From contig JBIQHF010000004.1 of assembly GCA_044508675.1 (NCBI GenBank), forward strand, positions 179,802 to 243,801: a stretch of 64,000 nucleotides of DNA, given 5' to 3'. Numbering within the stretch: the stretch's first letter is position 1; each line of letters opens with the position of its first letter. A program made the position numbers and the translations under genes. The notes beneath the pieces were generated by a model. That model worked only from the letters and a program-made list of their open reading frames with translations, made no database searches and was not told where the DNA came from. Below are positions 45,187 through 53,510 of this stretch, piece by piece. Source of the DNA: Raineyella sp044508675. GTDB lineage: Bacteria > Actinomycetota > Actinomycetes > Propionibacteriales > Propionibacteriaceae.

Positions 45187-47577
45187 TCACTGCGGGAAGG
45201 ACACCCGCGACCCGGGCCTGAGCTCGGCGATCTCACCGCGGCAGACCACCTCGATCGGGCGCTGGGTGCCCGGACCGGCCTGGATCTCCACACAGTCCCC
45301 CTGGATGCGCAGCACCAGCGGGAGCTCCCGGTAGCGGATGGCGAACTCCATCGCGCCGAGCTCCTCGGGCCAGTACGGGGCCAGGTGCAGCCGGTCCTGC
45401 CGGAGCTCCAGTCCCGAGAAGCAGCGCTGGAAGATGTCCACGCTGCCCGCCATCGAGGCCAGGTGGATGCCCTCCTGCGTGGTCCCGCCCTGGACGTCCG
45501 CCACGTCGCTGGTGAGGGCACCGAGCACGAACTCCCGGGCCCGCTCGCGCTCGGACCGGGCCAGCACCCACCCGTGGACGACCGCCGACAGCGTGGAGCC
45601 GTGCGAGGTGCGGTCGAGGTAATAGTGGATCGTCCGGGGGATGGCCTGGGCAGGGAACTCGTAGCCGAGATGGCCGAGGACCTCCCCGAGCTCGTCGGCG
45701 GACAGCAGGTAGAACAGCATCAGGGCGTCGGCCTGCTTCGAGGCCTTGTAGCGGTTCACCGAGTCGCCCTCGGCCTCCAGGATGCGGTCCAGGCGCTGGA
45801 TGTTCCCGTACTTCGCCCGATAGCCGCCCCAGTCGAGCTCCTCGAGGTGCTCGTACCCCTCGAACTGGCTGATCATGCCGTCGTGGAAGGGCACGAACAG
45901 CTTGCGGGCGATGAGCTCCCAGCGCTGGAGCTCCTCGCGGCGCAGGCCCAGCCGTTCCAGCAGCTCGTGGCGGTCCTGCTCCGGCAGCAGGTCCAGGGTC
46001 TCCAGTCCCCGACGCAGCACCCAGGAGGCCATCACGTTGGTGTAGGCGTTGTTGTCGATGCCCTCCTGTTCGCGCCCGAGGTAGCCGGTGTGGAACTCGT
46101 CGGGCCCCATCACCCCGCGGATCACGTAGCGGCCCCGCGACCGGTCGTACGTCGCGATGCTGCTCCAGAACCGGGCGATCTCCAGCAGCATCTCCGCCCC
46201 GTAGTGGATCAGGAACTCCCGGTCGTCGGTGACCTGGTAGTACTGCCAGACGTTGTACGCGATGGCGATCCCCACGTGCCGCTGCCGCAGCGTCGGGTCG
46301 GGGAGCCAGCGCCCGGAGACCGGGTTGAGGTGCAGGTGCTGGTTCTCTTCCCGGCCGTTGCTGCCGGACTGCCACGGGAACATCGCCCCGGCACAGCCCG
46401 CCTCCCGGGCCGCGACCCGGGCCTCGGGCAGCCGCCGGTAGCGGTACCGCAGCAGGGAGCGGGTCAGCAGCGGAAGCCGCAGGTTGAGCACCGGGAAGAT
46501 GAACAGCTCGTCCCAGAAGATGTGGCCGCGGTAGGCCTCCCCGTGCAGGCCGCGCGCCGGCACCCCGACGTCGATGTCGACGGAGTTGGGGGAGACCGAC
46601 TGCAACAGGTGCAGCAGGTGCAGTCGTAGGATCCGCACCACCTCGCCGTCCTCGTCGATGTCCAGGTGGAAGCGCTCCCACAGGTGCTCCCAGACCAGGG
46701 CATGCCGCTCCAGCAGCTCGTCGAACCGGCCCAGCCGCCCCAGCCAGGTGACGGCCTCGGTCGCCGGTTCGGAGATCGCCGGGTCGCGGCCGGTGAAGAC
46801 CGTCACGATCTTCTCCAGCGTCACCGGCACCGACTGGCGTACGTCGAGGGTCAGGTGGTGTCCGACGACGGCCCCCTCGTCCACCGGCGCGCGCTCGCAC
46901 GCCGCGGCTCGGCTGTTGTCCCACACCTCGGTGCGGGCGGCCATCGCGACCTCGATCGCCGACTGGTTGGTCACCACCTCCAGCAGCACCGAATCCGGGG
47001 AGGGGTGCGTGGTCCGCAGCAGCTCGAGGTGGCCACCGGACAGGGCGCGGTAGCGGTCCACGCCGGTGTTCTCGACCGTGCCGTCGAGCACCGAGCGGAT
47101 CTCGAGGCGTCCCGACCAGTCCTCCGGGACGTACGTCACCTCCAGGGCACAGGCGTGCTCGGCGTCCATGCTCACCAGACGACGCTCGGTGACCGCGGTC
47201 GTACGTCCCGCCCCGTCGCGGACGCGGAACCGGCGGGTGAGCAGGGCCCGCCGCAGATCGAGCTCCTGGTGGTAGGCGAGGACCTCGGCCCGGTCGATGT
47301 CGAACCACGGCCCGCCGTCGATCCGGAAGGTGGTCGCCAGCCAATTCGGCAGGTTGACCATGCTCTCGTTCTCGACTGTCCGGCCGTCGACGACGTCGGC
47401 CAGCCGGTTGAAGATGCCGGCGCCGTACGTCCCCGGGTAGTGGATGTCGTCGGCCCGGGCGTCCGCCGCCGCACCGCGCGTGGCCATGTAGCCGTTCCCC
47501 ACCGTGCAGAGCGCCTCCCTGCGGCCCTCGTCCTGGGGGTCGTACCCCTCGTACCGCACCACCCAGGGACTGGTCAT
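45187..47577 (-). CDS. Family 65 glycoside hydrolase/phosphorylase
   Basis: The 796-residue protein has the GH65 layout. An N-terminal beta-sandwich (about 1-270, TVGNGYMATRG near 22) and a linker are followed by an (alpha/alpha)6 barrel (about 320-690). The general acid Glu lies in MGPDEFHTG near 490, and a C-terminal beta-sheet domain ends the protein. Segments YKASKQADALM and RTSHGSTLSAVVHGW match the phosphate-binding region of maltose/trehalose/kojibiose phosphorylases, so phosphorolysis of an alpha-glucoside is likely. No beta-phosphoglucomutase gene is adjacent, unlike the common pairing. The ATG at 47577 follows GGAGAGG. Confidence 0.9.
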   Translation of the reverse strand: MTSPWVVRYEGYDPQDEGRREALCTVGNGYMATRGAAADARADDIHYPGTYGAGIFNRLADVVDGRTVENESMVNLPNWLATTFRIDGGPWFDIDRAEVLAYHQELDLRRALLTRRFRVRDGAGRTTAVTERRLVSMDAEHACALEVTYVPEDWSGRLEIRSVLDGTVENTGVDRYRALSGGHLELLRTTHPSPDSVLLEVVTNQSAIEVAMAARTEVWDNSRAAACERAPVDEGAVVGHHLTLDVRQSVPVTLEKIVTVFTGRDPAISEPATEAVTWLGRLGRFDELLERHALVWEHLWERFHLDIDEDGEVVRILRLHLLHLLQSVSPNSVDIDVGVPARGLHGEAYRGHIFWDELFIFPVLNLRLPLLTRSLLRYRYRRLPEARVAAREAGCAGAMFPWQSGSNGREENQHLHLNPVSGRWLPDPTLRQRHVGIAIAYNVWQYYQVTDDREFLIHYGAEMLLEIARFWSSIATYDRSRGRYVIRGVMGPDEFHTGYLGREQEGIDNNAYTNVMASWVLRRGLETLDLLPEQDRHELLERLGLRREELQRWELIARKLFVPFHDGMISQFEGYEHLEELDWGGYRAKYGNIQRLDRILEAEGDSVNRYKASKQADALMLFYLLSADELGEVLGHLGYEFPAQAIPRTIHYYLDRTSHGSTLSAVVHGWVLARSERERAREFVLGALTSDVADVQGGTTQEGIHLASMAGSVDIFQRCFSGLELRQDRLHLAPYWPEELGAMEFAIRYRELPLVLRIQGDCVEIQAGPGTQRPIEVVCRGEIAELRPGSRVSFPQ

Positions 47578-47723
47578 GACTGCCTCTCCGCCTGCGCAGC
47601 GACGACTCACGCTGGCATCGGGTCCGCCCAGCGGATCTTGTCGCCCATGCTGTCACGATCCTGGGGGAACCGCTGGGGTTGTGGTGCATGACATGTGGCG
47701 TCCCCGAATACCCCCGTACGGCC

Positions 47724-47729
47724 TACTCT
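47724..47729 (+). promoter_or_regulatory. -10 element of DUF4349 gene 1, leaderless configuration
   Basis: TACTCT lies seven bases before the ATG and there is no ribosome-binding site. The paralogue at 53511 has the same arrangement with TACGCT. Confidence 0.5.
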
Positions 47730-47736
47730 GGGACCC

Positions 47737-48705
47737 ATGCAGGTACGTGCGCTGGCCGCGATCGCCGCGATCCTCCTGATGTTCCTCGCCGGGTGCGCGG
47801 GTGGTGGCAATCGGGTCGAGGACAGCGGGGCGGCCCCCGGCGCCCAACCCGCCGCTCCGGAGCAGGCGCAGGACGGTGCGGGGACGACGATCGAGCGGCA
47901 GATCGCCCGGTCCGGCGAGATCAGCGTCGAGGTGGACGATCCCGCCGCGGCCGCGCAGGAGCTGCGGGAGATCGCGGCGGCGTTCGATGGTTTCGTGACC
48001 TCGGAGTACGTCGTGCTTCCCACCGGCGACGGTGCGGAGCTTTCCGGGTCCCGGTCGCGGGTGACGATGTCGGTGCCGGCCGACCGGTTCGACGAGGCGA
48101 TGGAGCAGGCCGCAACGGTCGGTGACGTGGTGTCCCGGTCGGTCTCGTCGGACGACGTGACCACCCGGGTCGTCGATGTCGAGGCGCGGATCAGGACCAT
48201 GCGCGAGTCCATCGCGCGGCTCGAGGAGCTGATGAACCAGGCCGGTTCCCTGACCGAGATCACCGCGCTGGAGGCCGAACTGACCAAACGCCAGGCGGAC
48301 CTGGAGTCCCTGCTGGCCCAACAGGAGTCCCTCCGCAATCAGGTCGCGCGGTCACCCATCGAGATCACGCTGCTGACCTCGGCCCAGGCGAAGGTGGAGG
48401 CCCGCGGCGGATTCCTGGCCGGGCTCGCGGCAGGCTGGGCGGCGTTCGTGCTGTTCCTGCGGGTGCTGGTGACCGTGGCGGGTGCGGTGCTGCCGTTCCT
48501 GGTGGCCGCGGCAGTGGTCGCCGTCCCGTTGGTCTGGTGGTGGCGTCGGCGTCGCGCGCATCGTACGCGTACGCCTGGGGCGGCCGCCCCAGGGCCGGCA
48601 CCGGCCCCGGCCTCGGCACCGGCCCCGGGCCCCGCTCCGGCGCCTGCTTCGGATGGGGACGGTACGGCGGCCGACCAGGAGGAGGACCGGCCCGGCCAGC
48701 CCTGA
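47737..48705 (+). CDS. DUF4349 lipoprotein
   Basis: The 322-residue protein has a lipoprotein signal (MQVRALAAIAAILLMFLAGC, Cys20). A DUF4349 domain (about 45-215) follows, with IARSGEISVEVDDPAAA, AFDGFVTSEYV, SVPADRFDEAM and the coiled-coil stretch LEAELTKRQADLESLLAQQ. A C-terminal transmembrane segment (about 232-268, with RRRRAHR after it) and a Pro/Ala-rich cytoplasmic tail complete it. The function of the family is unknown. A surface-exposed domain anchored at both ends is inferred. A decayed paralogue is 5.8 kb downstream. The transcript appears leaderless. Confidence 0.88.
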   Translation: MQVRALAAIAAILLMFLAGCAGGGNRVEDSGAAPGAQPAAPEQAQDGAGTTIERQIARSGEISVEVDDPAAAAQELREIAAAFDGFVTSEYVVLPTGDGAELSGSRSRVTMSVPADRFDEAMEQAATVGDVVSRSVSSDDVTTRVVDVEARIRTMRESIARLEELMNQAGSLTEITALEAELTKRQADLESLLAQQESLRNQVARSPIEITLLTSAQAKVEARGGFLAGLAAGWAAFVLFLRVLVTVAGAVLPFLVAAAVVAVPLVWWWRRRRAHRTRTPGAAAPGPAPAPASAPAPGPAPAPASDGDGTAADQEEDRPGQP

Positions 48706-48740
48706 TCGGGCGTCTGCACCGCTGGGCCACCGCGGACTTC

Positions 48741-48821
48741 GCGTACGCCCGGACAGGTGTGGACGTCGCGTATGCCCGGGCAGGTGTGGACGTCGCGTAC
48801 GCCCGGACAGCTGCGGACCTT
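48741..48821 (+). repeat. 27-bp tandem repeat, three units
   Basis: Units at 48741, 48768 and 48795 begin GCGTACGCCCGGACAG or a one- or two-base variant and run 27 bases each. The third unit grades into the 150-bp intergenic repeat. The 481-bp gap after the DUF4349 gene contains this array and repeat copy 1, and no gene I can support. Confidence 0.7.
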
Positions 48822-48964
48822 GTGCTGGGTTGCGGACGTTGCCTTCGGCCCTGGTGGCGCAGCGGACCTTGTGACCAGCCGCTGCAGTCCTGCGGTCCGC
48901 AGCTGAGCGGGAGATCCGCCGCAGCTCCAGTAGGTCCGCGGCCTGGCCTAAGGTCCGCGGCTGC
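48809..48964. repeat. Intergenic repeat of about 150 bp, copy 1
   Basis: This copy is very similar over its whole length to the copy at 49501-49674. Long identical blocks include GCGGACCTTGTGACCAGCC, AGATCCGCCGCAG and CCAGTAGGTCCGCGGCC. It holds GCGGAC heptads in one orientation on the left and GGTCCGC in the other on the right, so it can fold into several hairpins. Confidence 0.75.
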
Positions 48965-49187
48965 GGGAGGGCTTCGGGCTGAACCGTGGCGCTGCGGCTG
49001 CGCACGCGTCCGGCGCGGCCGCCCCTGGATCTGGGCCGGTCACGAGTCGCGGGCGACCGATCACCCGTCGTCGACATACTGTGTGAGTGTCGGACGACCC
49101 GCGAAGCGGCCAGGTGCCGCCGGTGGTGGACGAGCCGACCGAGGGCCCCTCGGGCCCTCGCGACAACCGAGCCACTGAGGAGCCACG

Positions 49188-49463
49188 ATGTCGAACACGC
49201 CGAACGATCCGACGCCACCCATCCAGCCGCCGCCCGCCCCCCAGACCCCCTACCACACCTCCGGGGGCATGCCGCCGTCGTACGCCGAGCCGGGCCGAGC
49301 CCCCAGTCGGCTGATCTTCAGCGAGAGGACCGACCAGGCGATCGGCTTCCTCGCCAAGGTCACCGCTGTCTACCTGATCATCGGGTTGGCGCTGCTGGTC
49401 CTCATGCTGATCCTCATGGTCGCGCTGGGCGGTTTCGGAATGTGGGGGATGCGCGGCTACTGA
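49188..49463 (+). CDS. Small single-pass membrane protein with Pro-rich N-terminus
   Basis: The 91-residue protein has a Pro/Thr/Gln-rich N-terminal half (PPIQPPPAPQTP), then an amphipathic stretch (LIFSERTDQAIGFLAK) and one transmembrane helix (about 58-82, VYLIIGLALLVLMLILMVAL). It ends GGFGMWGMRGY. Similar small proteins are common in actinobacteria and have no known function. GAGGAG precedes the ATG. The gene is bracketed by two copies of a 150-bp intergenic repeat. Confidence 0.75.
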   Translation: MSNTPNDPTPPIQPPPAPQTPYHTSGGMPPSYAEPGRAPSRLIFSERTDQAIGFLAKVTAVYLIIGLALLVLMLILMVALGGFGMWGMRGY

Positions 49464-49500
49464 GGCAGCGCATCCGGTCAGGCCACCCAGACCATCGGAT

Positions 49501-49674
49501 AGCCGCGGACCTTGTACTGTGCTGCGGACGCTGCCTCCGGCCCAGGCAGTGCAGCGGACCTTGTGACCAGCCGCTGCAGTCCCGCGGTCCGCGGCTGAGT
49601 GGGAGATCCGCCGCAGATCCAGTAGGTCCGCGGCCGGTTTGAGGGTCCGCGGCAGCGCTGAGGATCCGCGGCTG
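49501..49674. repeat. Intergenic repeat of about 150-170 bp, copy 2
   Basis: This copy is the counterpart of 48809-48964. AGCCGCGGACC at its left end pairs perfectly with GGTCCGCGGCT about 77 bases further on. An additional GGTCCGCGG and GATCCGCGGCTG occur at the right end. It fills the gap between the small membrane protein and the convergent hydrolase gene and could serve as a terminator region for both. Confidence 0.75.
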
Positions 49675-49676
49675 TC

Positions 49677-50936
49677 TCAGGGCGCCTCGTGCACCTCGAG
49701 CGTCACCTCGGGGTAGGCGGCCTGCAACTCGTCCAGATCCACCGCCCGGCCGTCCAGGTGCCCCTGCAGGAAGCCGAGCGCGTACGCCTTGATCACCGTG
49801 TGCGCGTACTCGCCCTCGCGCGGGCCGGTGAACCCGATCCATCGCGCCAGCGGCGTCCACCGGGAAATGTCGAGGAAGTCGAGGTGGGAGATCTCCGGGA
49901 TCTGCACCAGGTACCCGGGGGCGCGCAACGAGTCGAAGGCGGCCCGGACCGTGCGGTGGTGCGCCTCGATCTCCTCCTCGGGCCAGCCGCCGGCCCGCTC
50001 GCGTTCGGTCCGCATCGCCTCGGGCGGGCGGGTGATCCACATCGTCGGGACGTCCAGCCCGATGTCGACCGTACGCAACGGCACCGCCACGTCCATGATC
50101 AGTGCGGCACCGATCCGGGGGTCATCGGTGGCGGCATCCGCGGCGACCAGTCCGCCCAGGGAGACGCCCGCGACAGCGATCCGGTCCAGGTCGAGCCGTC
50201 CGGCGAGGGGGGCAGTGCCGGCCTGCTGGAGTTGTTCGAGCTGGTCGATCACGAAGCTGACGTCATCGCCGAGATAGGGGATGATGCCGTCCTCCAGCGG
50301 CACGCCGCCCAGCTCGGGCGCCGGCGTCGCGGGCAGGTAGCTCTGCCCGACCAGTGGCCGGATCTCGTCGATCGGCCCCATCTCCGCGACCCGGCCGTCC
50401 GGGAACGCGACGGCGGCCGCGGCGTACGTCAGGTCGATCCCGACCACCACGAAGCCGTGCGAGACCAACTCCTCGGCCAGGAACGTCGTGGACTGCCGGA
50501 ACCCACCCAGACCACTCATCAGCAGCACGACCGGGAACTGCTCCGGCCCGTCGGCGACCGGGGCGTCGTCCACCGCATGGGTCGTGGCCCGGCCCACCTG
50601 GCGCAACGCCACCCCGGGCAGGTTGAACGTACGCGCCAGCGCCGGCACCACCACGTCGGCATCCGCAATGTACGGGCTCGGCTCGGCGGCCACGCGCTCG
50701 GCCGGGTACCACAGCTGGACCATCAGTTCGCGCGGCTGGCCCGGTTCGGGACCGAGGATCTCCGGACGGTCAGCGTCGATCCAGTGGTGGGTCACCGTGC
50801 CGATGGCGTACGGCCCGGTCGGTTCGGGGAACCGGAATCGCGGCAGCAGGACCGTCGAGGCGACCAGAAGCCCTACAGCCACGGCCCCGGCGACCACGGC
50901 GGTGGTGACGAGAGTGCGGTTGCGGCGGCGTGCCAT
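49677..50936 (-). CDS. Membrane-anchored or secreted alpha/beta hydrolase (lipase/PAF-acetylhydrolase-like)
   Basis: The 419-residue protein has a basic N-terminus and one hydrophobic helix (about 9-30), an uncleaved anchor or signal peptide. An alpha/beta-hydrolase domain follows, with oxyanion loop LLMSGLGGFRQS (about 143), nucleophile elbow GVSLGG (Ser near residue 262), and late-domain EISHLDFLD supplying the histidine. The large insert and the ELMVQLWYPAE motif resemble platelet-activating-factor acetylhydrolase/dienelactone-type lipases. The substrate is unknown. GAGGAG precedes the ATG. Confidence 0.8.
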   Translation of the reverse strand: MARRRNRTLVTTAVVAGAVAVGLLVASTVLLPRFRFPEPTGPYAIGTVTHHWIDADRPEILGPEPGQPRELMVQLWYPAERVAAEPSPYIADADVVVPALARTFNLPGVALRQVGRATTHAVDDAPVADGPEQFPVVLLMSGLGGFRQSTTFLAEELVSHGFVVVGIDLTYAAAAVAFPDGRVAEMGPIDEIRPLVGQSYLPATPAPELGGVPLEDGIIPYLGDDVSFVIDQLEQLQQAGTAPLAGRLDLDRIAVAGVSLGGLVAADAATDDPRIGAALIMDVAVPLRTVDIGLDVPTMWITRPPEAMRTERERAGGWPEEEIEAHHRTVRAAFDSLRAPGYLVQIPEISHLDFLDISRWTPLARWIGFTGPREGEYAHTVIKAYALGFLQGHLDGRAVDLDELQAAYPEVTLEVHEAP

Positions 50937-51040
50937 CTGTTGCTCCTCGCGGAGATTGGGATGCGGCCATTGTGACCCGGCGGAGGTTCGCGGCCGAGCG
51001 TCGCAAAGTGCCAGCGGGTCGACTCCCGGGTCCGAGACGA

Positions 51041-51976
51041 CTATCGAGGCTCGGACGAGCCTCTCGCGCTCGCGGACCCCTCGTGGTCGGCGACCCAGGC
51101 GAGGACGTCGGGTGCGATCCGGGAACTCATGGCGCCGGCATGGCCGCCGGGGTAGCGGATCACCGTACAGTCCGGGATGAGCACGGCCGTCTCCTCCACG
51201 ATGTCGGGCGGGAAGAAGACGTCGGCCTCCCCAGCCAGCAGCAGCACCGGGGACTGCACGCGGGTGGCCACCTCTCGGCCGTCGTACGACTGCTCGGCGT
51301 TGGCCTCGACCAGCAGGTCGCCGGCGGGGACGGTAGACCTGGCTACGAGCGGCCCGAGCAGCCGCCCGAGCGGTGGGCGGAGAGGCGCCCAGCGGTCCGA
51401 GGGCAGGAAGAACTCCAGCATGATCGCGGCGGCCGTGGCGAACCGGCCCTCACTGCGAGCCCTGGCCAGGCGCAGGTCCATGTCCTTGCCCACATCGGCG
51501 ACGGTGGCGGCGGAGTAGCAGAGCACCGCGCGGTCGACGAGCGCCGGATGGTTCGCCGCCAGGTAGAGCAGGACCAGACCGCCGTAGGAGGTGCCGATCA
51601 CGAGGTCGGCCCGCCCGCCGAGGTGGTCGCGGATGAAGTCGGCGTGGTCGTCGGCCATGTCCGCCAGGCTGTGGTCGGCAGGCATGTTCCGGCGCCGGGT
51701 CACGATCCACACGGTGTACCCGGCCGGGACGTACGCGGCGAGTTGTCCGACGCTCAGCCTTCCCTCCATGCCACCGGCCTCCGAGCCCGGACCGCCCGGG
51801 ATGAAGAGGAGCTGCCGGGGTCCGTCGCCCATCACCGTGTACTCCATGCCATTCGTGGCGATTCCGCGGCGGATGTCGAGGGTGTTGCGGCGCATCGCCC
51901 GCCGGGCCAGCACCCCGGCACCCAGGCCGGCGAGGCCGACACCAACCACAACCGTGACCGTACGGAATTCGTTCAT
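51041..51976 (-). CDS. Alpha/beta hydrolase with N-terminal membrane anchor
   Basis: The 311-residue protein starts with a hydrophobic helix (VTVVVGVGLAGLGAGVLA, about 7-24). An alpha/beta-hydrolase domain follows, with the oxyanion loop FIPGGPGSEAGG (about 60), the nucleophile elbow GTSYGG (Ser near 130), LLLAGEADVFFPP with the acid, and the final YPGGHAGAM with the histidine. I chose the ATG at 51976 because longer in-frame extensions are Gly/Arg-rich and overlap the antiporter gene. It lies between a second hydrolase and the antiporter gene, all on the minus strand but with gaps that argue for separate transcripts. Confidence 0.82.
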   Translation of the reverse strand: MNEFRTVTVVVGVGLAGLGAGVLARRAMRRNTLDIRRGIATNGMEYTVMGDGPRQLLFIPGGPGSEAGGMEGRLSVGQLAAYVPAGYTVWIVTRRRNMPADHSLADMADDHADFIRDHLGGRADLVIGTSYGGLVLLYLAANHPALVDRAVLCYSAATVADVGKDMDLRLARARSEGRFATAAAIMLEFFLPSDRWAPLRPPLGRLLGPLVARSTVPAGDLLVEANAEQSYDGREVATRVQSPVLLLAGEADVFFPPDIVEETAVLIPDCTVIRYPGGHAGAMSSRIAPDVLAWVADHEGSASARGSSEPR

Positions 51977-52041
51977 GTAGCCAGTCTCGCCCAGTCCCGG
52001 CAGCGGCAATAGACGCCGCGGGGCGTCAAAGCCGACGAGCG

Positions 52042-53214
52042 TCAGGCTTCGGCGGCACCCAACTCCTCCGACGCCGACGGCGAGCCTGCGATCGCGATCC
52101 GGCCCACAGGGCCGGACAGGATGGCCACGGCGGCGACGGTCACGATGGCGCCCAACAGCAGCGCTGCGTCCTCGCCGGGCTCCAGCAGGCCGAGGTTCGT
52201 TCCGATGGTGGCGGCGGCGACCGGGACCCCCATCTGGGCCGCGGTGATCGCGGCCACCGGCAACGGTTGGCGGGTCAGGGCCATCAGGCCGTGGACGACC
52301 AGGGCGCCCAAGCCCAGTGCCAGGCCGAGTCCGATCGCCTCCGGGTGGGGACCGAGCAGCCGCAGGTCCAGGGTGGCGCCCAGCCACACGAAGAAGATCG
52401 GGGAGAAAAGCCCCTCGGTGATGGCGAACACCTGGTGCGACAACCGGCGGGGCTCGCCGATCGCCGCGTACACCAGGCCCAGCGCGAACCCGGCCAGCAT
52501 GATCGAGACGTGCATGCTGCTCGCCAGTGCTGCGAGGGCGAAGAGCAGGGTGAGCGCCAGCCGCAGCTCGATGGCCAGGCCGCGGTCCTTGGACAGCCGG
52601 TGGATCGCCTTGCGCCGGCCGCTGCGATCCAGCCAGGACAGCACCCCGTACACGGCCGCGGCCGCGACCAGCACCGCCAGGGCACCGAGGCCGGCTCGCG
52701 CCGCGTGGGCCGGATCGATCACCAGCGGCAGCAGCACGATGCAGGCCGCGTCGGCGATGGCCACCTGGGGCAACATCTGCTCGATCGCCTTCGCGTCCAG
52801 CGGCAGGCCGTTGAGGCCCGGCATCAGGATGGCCGCCGACGAGGAAGCCAGCACCACGGCGTAGAGCGCCGCGTGGCCGGTTCCGAACGCAGCAGCCAAT
52901 CCGGCGCCGAGCAGCGTGGCCAACACCCCGACCCCCACCGCCCGCAGCAGGCCGATCCCCAGTCCCTTGCGCAACGCCGGGTCACGTACGGAGACGTGCG
53001 TGCCCGCGACGAACATCACCAGGCCGAAGCCGATCTCGGCCAGGAAAGAGAAGATCGGGTCGGAGGCCGGCAGCACCCCCAGGCCGGTGGCCCCCAGCGC
53101 CAGCCCGACCACCAGTTCCCCGATCACCACCGGCAGGTGCCATTTCCGTCTGATGGACAGCAGGGGCCCGGCGAGGGCGACCAGGCAGATCAGCGCCAGG
53201 ACAGCGAAGCTCAT
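52042..53214 (-). CDS. CPA2-family cation:proton antiporter
   Basis: The 390-residue protein has about twelve transmembrane helices and no C-terminal TrkA domain. Family features are the early WHLPVVIGELVVGLALG helix pair, GFGLVMFVAGTHVSVRD, the substrate-site region LPQVAIADAACIVLLPL, and FSPIFFVWLGATLDLRLLG late in the protein. It exchanges Na+ or K+ for protons across the cytoplasmic membrane. A 33-codon ORF with a good ribosome-binding site ends four bases before its ATG, so the antiporter is probably translated by coupling. Confidence 0.87.
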   Translation of the reverse strand: MSFAVLALICLVALAGPLLSIRRKWHLPVVIGELVVGLALGATGLGVLPASDPIFSFLAEIGFGLVMFVAGTHVSVRDPALRKGLGIGLLRAVGVGVLATLLGAGLAAAFGTGHAALYAVVLASSSAAILMPGLNGLPLDAKAIEQMLPQVAIADAACIVLLPLVIDPAHAARAGLGALAVLVAAAAVYGVLSWLDRSGRRKAIHRLSKDRGLAIELRLALTLLFALAALASSMHVSIMLAGFALGLVYAAIGEPRRLSHQVFAITEGLFSPIFFVWLGATLDLRLLGPHPEAIGLGLALGLGALVVHGLMALTRQPLPVAAITAAQMGVPVAAATIGTNLGLLEPGEDAALLLGAIVTVAAVAILSGPVGRIAIAGSPSASEELGAAEA

Positions 53215-53217
53215 CGC

Positions 53218-53319
53218 TCAGACCTCGTTGCCGCCCGTCCGGAATCCCACCGCGCCCAGGGTTCGCGGCTCGTCGGCGCCCTTCGGCGGGCGGGTCTTCG
53301 GGGCATCCGACTGGGCCAT
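53218..53319 (-). CDS. 33-residue small protein or leader peptide before the antiporter
   Basis: An ATG at 53319 follows a strong ribosome-binding site (GGAAGGAAG, five bases away). It opens a 33-codon frame (MAQSDAPKTRPPKGADEPRT... ending GGNEV). The stop codon is four bases before the antiporter start. The peptide is hydrophilic, Pro/Lys/Arg-rich and has no membrane segment. It could be a translational leader, a small regulator of the transporter, or chance. The strong ribosome-binding site, which the antiporter itself lacks, is the main argument that it is translated. Confidence 0.5.
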   Translation of the reverse strand: MAQSDAPKTRPPKGADEPRTLGAVGFRTGGNEV

Positions 53320-53498
53320 GATGCTTCCTTCCCGCGAGATTCCGGCAGAACGCCTTCTTCCAGAGTGACCCAGGTGCGGGGCGAAGGGAAGCAACCCGAC
53401 CCAGGAATGACGGACACCACGCGGTCCATCGTGCGGGTCGGCCGATCGCTATCCGCCGGATCGGTCAGCGATGCTCCCCGGTTTCCGTTGGCCCGCTC

Positions 53499-53504
53499 TA
53501 CGCT
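53499..53504 (+). promoter_or_regulatory. -10 element of DUF4349 gene 2, leaderless configuration
   Basis: TACGCT lies six bases before the ATG, matching the promoter layout of the intact paralogue at 47737. Confidence 0.5.
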
Positions 53505-53510
53505 TGGTCC

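Noticed and set aside
48741..48964. Repeated units as a CRISPR array
   Set aside because: Units are directly adjacent with no unique spacers, differ in sequence, and no cas genes are present.
48537..49178. A plus-strand frame over the tandem array encoding a VAYARTGVD-type peptide repeat
   Set aside because: It starts inside the DUF4349 gene in another frame, has no ribosome-binding site of its own, and runs through the intergenic repeat with no coding bias.
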